Origin: Bhargavaea cecembensis DSE10
GTDB lineage: Bacteria > Bacillota > Bacilli > Bacillales_A > Planococcaceae
DNA length: 53,498 bases
NCBI RefSeq assembly: GCF_000348905.1
Contig: NZ_AOFT01000018.1
Coordinates: 1 to 53,498 of the forward strand
Direction of reading: 5' to 3'
Part shown: positions 8,296 to 15,704 of the stretch, in pieces
Layout: every line of letters begins with the position of its first letter
Position numbering within the stretch: the first letter of the stretch is position 1
Notes under the pieces: generated by a model
Seen by the model: only the letters and a program-made list of their open reading frames with translations
What the model was told of the DNA's origin: nothing
Database searches by the model: none
Made by a program: the position numbers and the translations under genes

Positions 8296-9507
8296 ATGCA
8301 ACACAACTTCTTGCCGGTCATCGTGGGCACCGATATAAATGCCTACAATATGTCAATTTCGTTTCATGAAGAGTACGGCATCCACCCCGTCCTGGTCGGG
8401 AAGGAGCCGATGGGATTCACCAGCATGAGCACCATCCCGCAGGCGATCGAATACGATTCCGCGCTGTGGGACAAGGGCGCCTTCGTCTCGATCCTCGGAC
8501 GTGTGGCCAAAAAGTATAAAAAAGAAGGCCGGCAGCTTCTGCTGATCGGCACGAACGACTTCTATGTCCGGCTCATCATCGAAAACCAGGAAAAGCTGAG
8601 CGAGTGGTATGTGTTCAACTACATCTCCGAAGACCTGATGAACAACCTGCTCGTGAAGAAAAACTTTTACCGGCTTTGCGACGAGCACGGCCTGGATACG
8701 CCGGACACGTACTTCTACAGCTGCCGCGAACAGGGCCGGTTCAACACGGACATCCGGTATCCGGCCATCGTCAAGCCGAGCAACGGCGTCGAGTACTATA
8801 AGAACAAGTTCGACGGCCAGCAGAAGGTGTACCGCGTCGAAACGCCCGATGAGCTCCTGGCCGTGATCGACAAAGTGAACGCATCGGGCTACAAGGATGA
8901 CCTGATCATCCAGGACTTCATCCCCGGCGATGACACCTACATGTGGGATTCCGTCTTCTATGTGAACTCAAAAGGGAAGGCCGAACTGGGCACGCTCGCG
9001 CAGGTGGTGCTGCAGGAGCATACTGTCACCGCAATCGGCAACTACACGGCGCTCGTCACTCGCTATGATGAGGCGCTCATGCAGAAGCTGCAGCGCTTCC
9101 TGGAGGCGGTCGGCTACCGGGGATTCGCCAACTTCGACCTGAAATATGACGTCCGGGACGGCAAATTCAAGGTATTCGAAGTGAACATCCGCCAGGGCCG
9201 CTCCAGCTACTACACGACGGCCAACGGCCACAACATGGCCCGCTACCTGGTCGATGACGTGATCCGCGGGAAGGAAAAGGAACTGACCTATCTGAACACC
9301 GAGTTCCTGTTCACGGTCGTGCCGAAAATCGTCCTGAAGACATTCGTCGACAATCAGGAGATCAACCGGGAAGTGCGCCGTCTGCTCAGGGAAGGAAAGT
9401 GGGGCAACCCGCTGTTCTACAAAGGCGACAAACACCGGAAGCGCCCGTTCTTTATGCTGGCGCGCCAGATCAACTACTACAGGAAATACAAAAACAATCA
9501 GTGGTGA
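8296..9507 (+). CDS. ATP-grasp carboxylate-amine ligase
   Basis: 403-aa ATP-grasp enzyme that would join a carboxylate to an amine using ATP. Seen: an N-terminal pre-ATP-grasp region (PVIVGTDINAYNMSISFHEEYG), the lysine loop YPAIVKPSNGVEYY near residue 155-168, and the Mg-binding end FEVNIRQGRSSYYTTANG with the expected E-x-N. The overall pattern resembles D-aspartate ligases of the Aslfm type, which add D-Asp to peptidoglycan lysine; Planococcaceae often have D-Asp or D-Glu cross-bridges, so a cell-wall role is a reasonable guess but unproven. ATG 8296 is behind GGAGG at 8287-8291; the frame opens earlier at 8140 without an RBS. Confidence 0.8.
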   Translation: MQHNFLPVIVGTDINAYNMSISFHEEYGIHPVLVGKEPMGFTSMSTIPQAIEYDSALWDKGAFVSILGRVAKKYKKEGRQLLLIGTNDFYVRLIIENQEKLSEWYVFNYISEDLMNNLLVKKNFYRLCDEHGLDTPDTYFYSCREQGRFNTDIRYPAIVKPSNGVEYYKNKFDGQQKVYRVETPDELLAVIDKVNASGYKDDLIIQDFIPGDDTYMWDSVFYVNSKGKAELGTLAQVVLQEHTVTAIGNYTALVTRYDEALMQKLQRFLEAVGYRGFANFDLKYDVRDGKFKVFEVNIRQGRSSYYTTANGHNMARYLVDDVIRGKEKELTYLNTEFLFTVVPKIVLKTFVDNQEINREVRRLLREGKWGNPLFYKGDKHRKRPFFMLARQINYYRKYKNNQW

Positions 9508-9517
9508 CCAATTTCTT

Positions 9518-9542
9518 GAGCCGGATTTTCCGGCTCTTTTTT
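9518..9542 (+). terminator. Rho-independent terminator after the ATP-grasp gene
   Basis: GAGCCGGA (9518-9525) pairs with TCCGGCTC (9529-9536), then TTTTTT. Confidence 0.9.
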
Positions 9543-9551
9543 GATGCAATG

Positions 9552-9583
9552 AAAAACACCGGCAGGAAACGCCTGTCCGGTGT
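9552..9583 (-). terminator. Rho-independent terminator of the minus-strand VOC gene
   Basis: On the minus strand ACACCGG and CAGG (9583 downward, one bulge) pair with CCTG and CCGGTGT, followed by TTTTT (9552-9556 complement). It lies just past the stop codon at 9589. Confidence 0.8.
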
Positions 9584-9588
9584 GCTGG

Positions 9589-9972
9589 TCACTGTGCCGC
9601 CCCGTCCGCAGGCACTTCACTCATGAGCGCCAGGTGGTTGCCTTCCGTGTCCGCGAAAAACGCCATCCACGTTTCCGTACCGCCCATTTTCGCGACGATG
9701 TGCGGCTCCCCCATGAATGGGACGCCGGCTTCCTGCAGCTCTCTGGCCCGCGCATGGATGTCGTCCGTATCCAGATAGATGACCGAGCCGTTTGACGCGA
9801 AGGCGTCGTGCTCCGGCACCGTCAGCATGAGCCGGACACCGCCGCAGTCAAAGAACGCCATGCGTTCCGTCCTGAACCAGAGCGGCAGCCCCAGCTTTTT
9901 CTCATAAAATGCAGCAGCCCTTCCGATATCCTGCGCCGGCAGGCCAATCTGGCCGATTGTCGTTTTCCCCAT
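9589..9972 (-). CDS. VOC-family (glyoxalase fold) protein
   Basis: 127-aa single-domain VOC protein unrelated in detail to the one at 2609. Seen: the start TTIGQIGLPAQDIGRAAAFY followed by the GLPLWF strand, the central DTDDIHARARELQEAGVPF, and the C-terminal FFADTEGNHLALMSEVP containing the usual metal-ligand glutamate/asparagine region. Function within the superfamily is not determinable. Transcribed divergently from the GNAT-like gene at 10062 across an 89-bp gap that must hold both promoters. Confidence 0.82.
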   Translation of the reverse strand: MGKTTIGQIGLPAQDIGRAAAFYEKKLGLPLWFRTERMAFFDCGGVRLMLTVPEHDAFASNGSVIYLDTDDIHARARELQEAGVPFMGEPHIVAKMGGTETWMAFFADTEGNHLALMSEVPADGAAQ

Positions 9973-10061
9973 TTCCCCAACCCCTTCCCGTTGTTATCCC
10001 AAAGATACTTTTCAGGGTATCCTTTGTAAAGTACGATTGGGGAAGGAAGGCAGGGATCGTG

Positions 10062-10748
10062 ATGAAGAACATCGTTTTTGAGGGAGAACTGAAAAACGGG
10101 CAGCCCATCCGGATGCGCAAGCTGTCTGCGGAACAGCTGCCGGAAATCCTCGATCTCCAGGAACAGGTCATCGGGGCCCTTGAGGTTAAGGAGCGCCTGC
10201 AGCCGCTGACAGAGGAGGAGTTCCGCTTTATCCTGGACGGCAACGGAGAGATGATTGGTGTGTACGCGGACGGGGAGATGATCGCCTGGCGCGCAATGCT
10301 CGTCCCGGACAATGACCATGAAGGGCTCGGCCGCGACGTCGGCGTGCCGGAGGAGGAAATCGGCAAGGTCATCTATCAGGAAATCTCTGCCGTCTCGCCG
10401 AAGTGGCGGGGCTTTTCGCTCCAGACACTCATGGGCCTGGTGCTCATGGACCGCGTGGACGCGGAGCGTTACCGCTACGTCTGCTCGACAGTGATGCCGG
10501 GAAACATTCCGAGCCTGAAGGACAAGTTCAGGCAGGGGCTCGAAGTCCGCGCGCTCAAGGAGAAATATGGCGGCAAGCTCCGGTACGTTTTCTTTAAAGA
10601 CCTCAAGGCGCCGGAGCGGCAGCGGATGGAAACCCGGGAAATTCCGATGGATGACATCACCGGCCAGCAGGCGCTGCTAGCCGATGGCTGGGCTGGCACG
10701 GCGATGGAGGAAAACGGCAATGGGTGGTTTGTCCGTTACGAGCGATGA
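10062..10748 (+). CDS. GNAT-like acetyltransferase
   Basis: 228-aa protein with features of GCN5-related N-acetyltransferases: an acceptor-side region EILDLQEQVIGAL, a central EMIGVYADGEMIAWRAM beta hairpin, and SPKWRGFSLQTLMG, which fits the acetyl-CoA pyrophosphate loop (R/Q-x-x-G-x-G/A type). A late VCSTVMPGNIPSLKDKF block matches the typical 'N-x-x-S' region. The substrate is unknown. GTG at 10059 immediately before the ATG is an alternative start, with GGAAGGAAGG at 10041-10050. Convergent with mgtE across a shared terminator. Confidence 0.68.
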   Translation: MKNIVFEGELKNGQPIRMRKLSAEQLPEILDLQEQVIGALEVKERLQPLTEEEFRFILDGNGEMIGVYADGEMIAWRAMLVPDNDHEGLGRDVGVPEEEIGKVIYQEISAVSPKWRGFSLQTLMGLVLMDRVDAERYRYVCSTVMPGNIPSLKDKFRQGLEVRALKEKYGGKLRYVFFKDLKAPERQRMETREIPMDDITGQQALLADGWAGTAMEENGNGWFVRYER

Positions 10749-10824
10749 GGATGCGCGAGTGTTTCTGAACGGGAACTGGGTGCTATGCCCACACAACTTA
10801 AGAAGGAGTCGGATTCCTTCCATC

Positions 10825-10867
10825 AAAAAGCCGCTGAAGTCCCCGTAATGGGACGTCAGCGGCTTTT
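10825..10867. terminator. Bidirectional terminator between the GNAT-like gene and mgtE
   Basis: AAAAGCCGCTGA (10826-10837) pairs with the TCAGCGGCTTTT arm (10856-10867) around an inner AGTCCC/GGGAC helix. The A-run on the left and T-run on the right let it act on both strands. Confidence 0.85.
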
Positions 10868-10874
10868 GCCATAC

Positions 10875-12233
10875 TCACGTCAGGTAGTTCAAAAACATCG
10901 TCGCGATCCCGAAGTAGATCAGGAGCGAGAGAATGTCGTTCACAGTCGTGATGAGGGGGCCGCTTGCCACGGCCGGATCGAATTTGAACCGGCTGAGGAC
11001 GAGCGGGATAATCGTGCCCGCGAGCGTCCCGATAATAAGCGTAATGACGAGCGATGCGCCGACCACGATGCCGAGGATGAAGCTGCCCTGCCAGACAAAG
11101 GCGATAATCGAGATCAGCACGCCGCAGATGACACCGATGAGGATACCGACCATCAGTTCACGGAGCACGACCCGGATTGCCGTTTTCATGTCCAAATCTT
11201 CCGTCGCGAGGCCGCGGACGATGAGCGAGAGCGACTGTGTGCCGGTGTTCCCGGTCATGCCGGCGATGAGCGGCATGAAAAACGCGAGGGCGACCACCTG
11301 GTTGAGCGTATCCTCGAATCCGCTGATGATGCTCCCGGACACAAGCCCGATAAAAAGCAGCAAAATCAGCCACGGCAGACGGCGCATGGCGGCGGTCACC
11401 GGTTTTGTCCGGAAGTCGATCTGTTTCCCGCTCGCCATCAGCATCTCGATGTCCTCATCCGCTTCCTGGACGATGACATCGATCACGTCATCAACGGTGA
11501 TGATGCCGACGAGGACATTGTCGTCATCCGTGACAGGAACCGCGACAAAGTCATAGCGTGCAAACTGCTTGGCTACGTCCTCCTGGTCGGTCCGCGCGTT
11601 CGCCGAGATGACGCGGCGGGACATGATGTCCCGGACGGGCGTGTCCGCGTCGGTCAGGAGCAGCTGGCGATACGACAAAACGCCGATCAGCTGCTTGTCG
11701 CTGTTGATGACGTATGTATAGTTCAGGTATTCCGCGTAGTCGCTGTAGTTTTTCAGCTTTTCGACCGTCTGCCCGACCGTGTAGTCCTCGTGCACCCAGA
11801 CAAAGCGGTTGGTCATGATGCGGCCGGCCGTCTCCGCAGGGTAGTCGAGGATCTTGCGGACGCTTTCCGCCTCTTCCTTGAGCATCTGCCCGGTCAGCTG
11901 GTCGATCTCTTCCGGCGAGAGATCCGTCAGCATCGCGGCAAGGTCGTCGTTCTGCATCATATCGAGGACCGGGATGGCTTTGTCGGGGCCGAGGGAGCGG
12001 ATGAACTCCATCTGGTCCTCCGGCTCCAGGTACGGCAGCATCTCCGTAATAGCCGGAAGGTCGAGCCATTCCAGAATCAGCGGGTGGTGCTTTTTCGGTA
12101 TTTCCATGTACTGTACGGCCTGGTCATACGGACGCAGATCCAGAAACAGCTTTAAAAAACCCTTCCGGTCGCCTTCCTTCAGCTGCCGGACGAGGGCAAT
12201 CGTCAGCTGCTCGGATTGGATGTCTGCTGCCAT
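10875..12233 (-). CDS. mgtE: Magnesium transporter MgtE
   Basis: 452-aa Mg2+ channel of the cytoplasmic membrane. Domain order: N-terminal superhelical MgtE_N (about 10-135), a pair of CBS domains (about 140-260, TAGRIMTNRFVWVHEDYTV and VRDIMSRRVISA), a linker helix, and five transmembrane helices from about residue 285. The pore signature PLIAGMTGNTGTQSLSL, conserved in all MgtE, is present. The cytosolic domains close the pore when Mg2+ is high. ATG 12233 has GGAGGAGG 9 nt upstream; TTG 12236 is also in frame. No M-box riboswitch was seen in the short upstream region. Confidence 0.95.
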   Translation of the reverse strand: MAADIQSEQLTIALVRQLKEGDRKGFLKLFLDLRPYDQAVQYMEIPKKHHPLILEWLDLPAITEMLPYLEPEDQMEFIRSLGPDKAIPVLDMMQNDDLAAMLTDLSPEEIDQLTGQMLKEEAESVRKILDYPAETAGRIMTNRFVWVHEDYTVGQTVEKLKNYSDYAEYLNYTYVINSDKQLIGVLSYRQLLLTDADTPVRDIMSRRVISANARTDQEDVAKQFARYDFVAVPVTDDDNVLVGIITVDDVIDVIVQEADEDIEMLMASGKQIDFRTKPVTAAMRRLPWLILLLFIGLVSGSIISGFEDTLNQVVALAFFMPLIAGMTGNTGTQSLSLIVRGLATEDLDMKTAIRVVLRELMVGILIGVICGVLISIIAFVWQGSFILGIVVGASLVITLIIGTLAGTIIPLVLSRFKFDPAVASGPLITTVNDILSLLIYFGIATMFLNYLT

Positions 12234-12402
12234 CAAGCATCGCCTCCTCCACTGTTTTCACTATACCCATCCGGCCGGCGCTTAGTCTGCGGCCGGGACT
12301 TTTCTCCCGCTCATGCAAGAGCAAAATAAGCCAATCATAAGATAGAGAATTCAGAATTTTATTGATAAACTGGTCCAAACTCATTCCAAAGGGGGATGTC
12401 CC

Positions 12403-13890
12403 ATGCCGGCCACGAAGAAAAAATGGCTAACCGCAATGACGCTTTCCGCACTTCTTCTCGTACCCGCAGGTGCCGCACCCGGCCTGCAGCCCGCCGTCGC
12501 GACTGATGAAAATGCCGAACTCGGCAATGCTCTGAGTGAAATTTTGGATGATCCGAGGCTGGACGGCGCCACAGTTGGGGTCAATGTAACGAATGCTTCG
12601 ACAGGGAAGACCGTTTTCAATCGGACGGACCATCTGCTGCTTCATCCCGCATCGAACATGAAGATCCTGACAGGCGTTGCGGCACTTGAAGTGCTCGGGC
12701 CGGACCACCGGTTCACGACAGATGTCCTGCACACAGGCAGGCTGAATCCCGGCGGCGTCTTGAAGGGTGACCTGTATCTCCGCGGAAAGGGCGATCCGAC
12801 GCTTCTCAAGGAGGACTTTGCCCAATTTGCCAAGGACCTGAAGGCGAAGGGCGTCAAGAAAGTACACGGCAACCTGGTCGCGGATGACAGCTGGTATGAT
12901 GACGTGCTGCTGTCGGAGGACCTGAACTGGTCGGATGAGCACAACTACACAGGAGCCGGCGTGTCGGCGCTGACCGCTTCGCCGAACACCGACTATGATG
13001 CGGGCACCGTCATCGTGAACGTCAATCCGGCCAAGGAAGCGGGTGCCGCGGCGGAAGTCACGCTCGATCCGTTTACGGAATCCGTGACAATTGAAAACCG
13101 GGCCGAGACCGTCGGCAAAGACGGAAAGAAATCGATTTCCATCACCCGCGAGCACGGCACGAATAACATCGTGATCACGGGAACGATCCCGGTCGGCGCG
13201 ACCGCTTCGCGCTCCTGGACGGCCGTCGAGGATCCGACGATGTATGCGCTTGACCTGTTCAAACAGGCACTGAAAGGGGAGGGCATCAAGGTATCCGGGA
13301 AGCTTTCCGAAGGTGAAACCCCTGAAGGCGCGGCCGCCCTCACATCGAAGCAGTCGATGCCGCTCAGCGAGCTGTATATCCCGTTCATGAAGCTCAGCAA
13401 CAACGGCCACGCGGAAGTGCTCGTGAAGGAGATCGGACGCGCGGCTGCGGGTGAAGGCTCGTGGGATGCCGGAATCGGCGTGATGGAGGATGTTCTTGTC
13501 GGATACGGACTCGACACAGAAGGCATGCGCCTGCGTGACGGTTCCGGCATGTCGCACAAAAACCTTGTGACTGCGGAGCAGCTGTCCGCCCTTCTCTATG
13601 AAGTTCAGGCTGAACCATGGTTCCCGGTCTTCCTTAACTCTCTTCCTGTCGCGGGCCATCCGGACCGGATGACGGGCGGCACGCTCCGCACCCGCATGAA
13701 GGACACCGAGGCGGCGGAGAATGTGAAGGCCAAGACCGGCTCGCTCACCGGCGTCTCGACGCTTTCGGGCTACGTGACCGCGGAAAACGGTGAAAAGTAC
13801 ATCTTCTCGATCCTGTTCAACAACTATCTGGCGAGCTCCGTCACGCCGATCCAGGATGAGATTGCAGAGGCCATTGCGGAACTGGATTAA
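12403..13890 (+). CDS. dacC: D-alanyl-D-alanine carboxypeptidase/endopeptidase, PBP4a (S13 family)
   Basis: Secreted class C low-molecular-mass penicillin-binding protein that trims or cleaves peptidoglycan peptides. A signal peptide occupies residues 1 to about 33 (KKK, hydrophobic core, AVA). The three active-site motifs are S84-N-M-K87, S332-N-N334 and K444-T-G446, and the large insert between motifs 1 and 2 is typical of the S13 family. Strongly similar from memory to B. subtilis DacC (for example SALTASPNTDYDAGTVIV and PFMKLSNNGHAEVLVKE). RBS AAGGGGG. 495 aa is the expected length. No terminator was seen before the trp promoter 30 bp downstream. Confidence 0.94.
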   Translation: MPATKKKWLTAMTLSALLLVPAGAAPGLQPAVATDENAELGNALSEILDDPRLDGATVGVNVTNASTGKTVFNRTDHLLLHPASNMKILTGVAALEVLGPDHRFTTDVLHTGRLNPGGVLKGDLYLRGKGDPTLLKEDFAQFAKDLKAKGVKKVHGNLVADDSWYDDVLLSEDLNWSDEHNYTGAGVSALTASPNTDYDAGTVIVNVNPAKEAGAAAEVTLDPFTESVTIENRAETVGKDGKKSISITREHGTNNIVITGTIPVGATASRSWTAVEDPTMYALDLFKQALKGEGIKVSGKLSEGETPEGAAALTSKQSMPLSELYIPFMKLSNNGHAEVLVKEIGRAAAGEGSWDAGIGVMEDVLVGYGLDTEGMRLRDGSGMSHKNLVTAEQLSALLYEVQAEPWFPVFLNSLPVAGHPDRMTGGTLRTRMKDTEAAENVKAKTGSLTGVSTLSGYVTAENGEKYIFSILFNNYLASSVTPIQDEIAEAIAELD

Positions 13891-13919
13891 CGGGACCGGA
13901 AGAAATTTTGAAAACAGAC

Positions 13920-13948
13920 TTGACGGTATTTTCAAAACAATGTAAGAT
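13920..13948 (+). promoter_or_regulatory. Sigma-A promoter of the trp operon
   Basis: -35 TTGACG (13920-13925), 17-bp spacer, -10 TAAGAT (13943-13948). Transcription should start near 13955, giving a leader of about 380 nt before trpE. Confidence 0.8.
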
Positions 13949-13971
13949 GAGTGTTAACTTTTTAGTCCGTG

Positions 13972-14005
13972 AGGGGCAGAAGGTGCCGGGAGCGGCATCG
14001 CCCTT
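13972..14005 (+). promoter_or_regulatory. 5' stem-loop at the start of the trp leader RNA
   Basis: Two stacked helices: AGGGGC (13972-13977) with GCCCTT (14000-14005), and GGTGCCG (13982-13988) with CGGCATC (13993-13999). It lies at the very 5' end of the transcript, just before the GAG triplets. The B. subtilis trp leader has a 5' stem-loop in the same place that helps TRAP bind; equating the two is inference. Confidence 0.65.
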
Positions 14006-14013
14006 GGATCAAA

Positions 14014-14064
14014 GAGCTGAGTTGAGCTGAGCATAGCAGAGAAATTGCAGAGTAAGAGGAGTAG
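14014..14064 (+). promoter_or_regulatory. Putative TRAP (MtrB) binding site: GAG/TAG triplet array
   Basis: GAG or TAG triplets begin at 14014, 14019, 14024, 14029, 14034 and 14039, an unbroken 5-nt period (NAG plus two spacer bases). They are followed by triplets at 14050, 14056 and 14062. Nine in total is close to the eleven bound by the 11-mer TRAP ring. Such spacing is the established signature of TRAP sites. The last three lie inside the 5' side of T-box stem I, so TRAP binding and stem I folding should exclude each other. Confidence 0.72.
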
Positions 14065-14303
14065 CATGCGTCAGGCGGCCCAGAGAGCCGGCGGCAGGTG
14101 GAAGCCGGAGCGCCCCGCATGCGAATGGACTTACGAGAGCCGCCGCGGCCCCGGCCCGGCGGACGTTCTTCCCGCGTTAAGGGAACGTGCCGCAATCTGC
14201 GGCATGGCCGAGAGGGGGCGATCTGCCCCAACCGGAGGTGGCAACGCGGATTTTTTCCGTCCTCCGCAACAGGACTGCTGTGCCTGTTGCGGGGGACTTT
14301 TTT
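14047..14303 (+). ncRNA. tRNA-Trp-sensing T-box leader of the trp operon
   Basis: T-box riboswitch that lets uncharged tRNA-Trp prevent termination. Stem I: GTAAG (14052-14056) pairs with CTTAC (14130-14134), and GCATGCG (14064-14070) with CGCATGC (14116-14122). Between them is the specifier loop, with AGTA (14060-14063) opposite GAA-TGG-A; the specifier TGG (14126-14128) reads Trp. The conserved AGAGAGCC and GGTGGAAGCCGG follow in the distal stem. The T-box element AGGTGGCAACGCGG is at 14236-14249; its TGGC complements the GCCA end expected of tRNA-Trp. Antiterminator GGAGG (14234-14238) can pair with CCTCC (14261-14265) in the terminator. Confidence 0.92.
14259..14303 (+). terminator. T-box regulated terminator upstream of trpE
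   Basis: GTCCTCCGCAACAGG (14259-14273) pairs with CCTGTTGCGGGGGAC (14283-14297) and is followed by TTTTTT. Its 5' arm overlaps the antiterminator pairing region. Confidence 0.92.
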
Positions 14304-14320
14304 GATTTTCAAAGATAAGG

Positions 14321-14338
14321 GAGCTGAGCAGAGATGAG
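14321..14338 (+). promoter_or_regulatory. GAG-triplet run over the trpE start codon (putative TRAP site)
   Basis: GAG at 14321, 14326, 14331 and 14336, exactly 5 nt apart, covering the ribosome binding site and ATG (14334-14336) of trpE. Weaker CAG/GAG triplets continue downstream. TRAP is known to block translation by binding such runs at start sites in Bacillus. Confidence 0.5.
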
Positions 14339-15704
14339 CACAGTCAGGGAACAGACAGAGTCGGGACGGGTGGCCGTCAGGAGGATTTCAGCAGATGCGC
14401 TGACGCCGGTGGCCGTCTTCGGCAGGCTGAAGGGCCGGAGGAAGTTTATGCTGGAAAGCTCGGGTGCACATGACGGGCCGGGTCGCTATTCCTACATCGG
14501 GCAGGATCCGGTGAAGACATACCGCGCAGAGGGAGATGTCCTAGAAGAGCAGGACTGCAGGACGGGCCGGGTGTTCCGGCACGAGGGCGAGCCGCTCGGG
14601 CTTCTCCAGCGGCTGCTGCCGAGGGTCGCTTCTCCGGAAGCCTTCCCGTTTGCGGGAGGCGCAGTCGGGGCAATCGGTTACGGGGCGGGAGAGCACAAGG
14701 CAGCCGGCGGTGCGGGGCCGGATGTTCTCCTGAACGTCTACAGCACGGTCATCGTCTTCGACCATCTGGAAGGCACGGTCTCGATCGTCCGCACCGATCT
14801 CGGGGACGGCCCCGCGGATGATGAGCTGGACCGGGTCGAGTCCCAGATCGTGTCCGGCGGCAATCCGGAAACGGAAGCCTTCACACTAGGCGAGTTCACA
14901 TCTGACACCGAAAAAGAAGCCTTCGAGGAAGCGGTCCGGCAGGGGATCGATGCCATCACGGCAGGCGAGCTGTACCAGGTGGTTTTGTCCCGCGACCTGA
15001 GCGCGCCGTTTTCCGGCAGCCCGTTCGGCCTGTACCGACGGCTCCGCCGGCGCAATCCCTCGCCGTACATGTATATCATCGACCTGGAAGAGACGGTCAT
15101 CGTCGGGACCTCCCCGGAAAGTGTCGTGAAAGCGAAGGGCGGAATCCTTTCGATGAACCCGATTGCCGGAACCCGGCGGCGCGGCAAAAACCGTGAAGAA
15201 GACCGTGCGCTGGAGACGGAGCTGCTCGCCGATCCGAAAGAGCTGGCCGAACACGACATGCTTGTCGACCTCGGACGCAACGACATCGCGAAAGCGGCGG
15301 TTCCGGGGACGGTCAAGGTGACTGCCTACCAGGAAGTTGTCCGTTATGAGCACGTCATGCATCTTGTTTCTGAAGTAGAGGGACAGCTGAAAGAGGGAGC
15401 GGATGCGTTTGATGCCATCCGGGCATGCCTGCCTGCAGGCACCGTGACCGGCGCGCCGAAGGGCAGGGCGATGGCGCTCATCGACCGCCTGGAGCCGTCA
15501 CCACGCGGCCTGTACGGAGGCTCGGTCGGCTACATCGGCTTTAACGGCAACATGGATATGGCGCTCGCCATCCGGACCTTCTTCATCAAGGACGGCATCG
15601 CTTCGGTGCGCGCAGGAGCCGGGGTCGTCCATGATTCCCGCCCGGAACTGGAGTACAAGGAGACGGCGAACAAAGCCCGTTCGCTCACGGAGGTGGTCAA
15701 ATGA
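14334..15704 (+). CDS. trpE: Anthranilate synthase component I
   Basis: Converts chorismate and ammonia (normally delivered by TrpG) to anthranilate, the first step to tryptophan. 456 aa. N-terminal half with the LESS motif (residues 41-44) of the Trp feedback site; C-terminal chorismate-binding domain with ELYQVVLSRDL, PIAGTRRRG, ELAEHDMLVDLGRND, GAPKGRAM and the final GAGVVHDSRPELEYKET. First gene of trpEGDCFBA, controlled by the upstream T-box and probable TRAP sites. Its stop overlaps the trpG start by ATGA. Confidence 0.95.
   Translation: MSTVREQTESGRVAVRRISADALTPVAVFGRLKGRRKFMLESSGAHDGPGRYSYIGQDPVKTYRAEGDVLEEQDCRTGRVFRHEGEPLGLLQRLLPRVASPEAFPFAGGAVGAIGYGAGEHKAAGGAGPDVLLNVYSTVIVFDHLEGTVSIVRTDLGDGPADDELDRVESQIVSGGNPETEAFTLGEFTSDTEKEAFEEAVRQGIDAITAGELYQVVLSRDLSAPFSGSPFGLYRRLRRRNPSPYMYIIDLEETVIVGTSPESVVKAKGGILSMNPIAGTRRRGKNREEDRALETELLADPKELAEHDMLVDLGRNDIAKAAVPGTVKVTAYQEVVRYEHVMHLVSEVEGQLKEGADAFDAIRACLPAGTVTGAPKGRAMALIDRLEPSPRGLYGGSVGYIGFNGNMDMALAIRTFFIKDGIASVRAGAGVVHDSRPELEYKETANKARSLTEVVK

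Noticed and set aside
10785-12155. Long plus-strand frame opposite mgtE
   Set aside because: Antisense shadow of a high-GC gene; the translation is charged low-quality sequence while mgtE on the other strand has all family motifs.
12427-13935. Long minus-strand frame opposite dacC
   Set aside because: Shadow; dacC on the plus strand has a signal peptide and all three penicillin-binding motifs.
14045-14330. Small reading frames inside the trp leader
   Set aside because: The region is fully explained by T-box stems, antiterminator and terminator; the frames lack ribosome binding sites.
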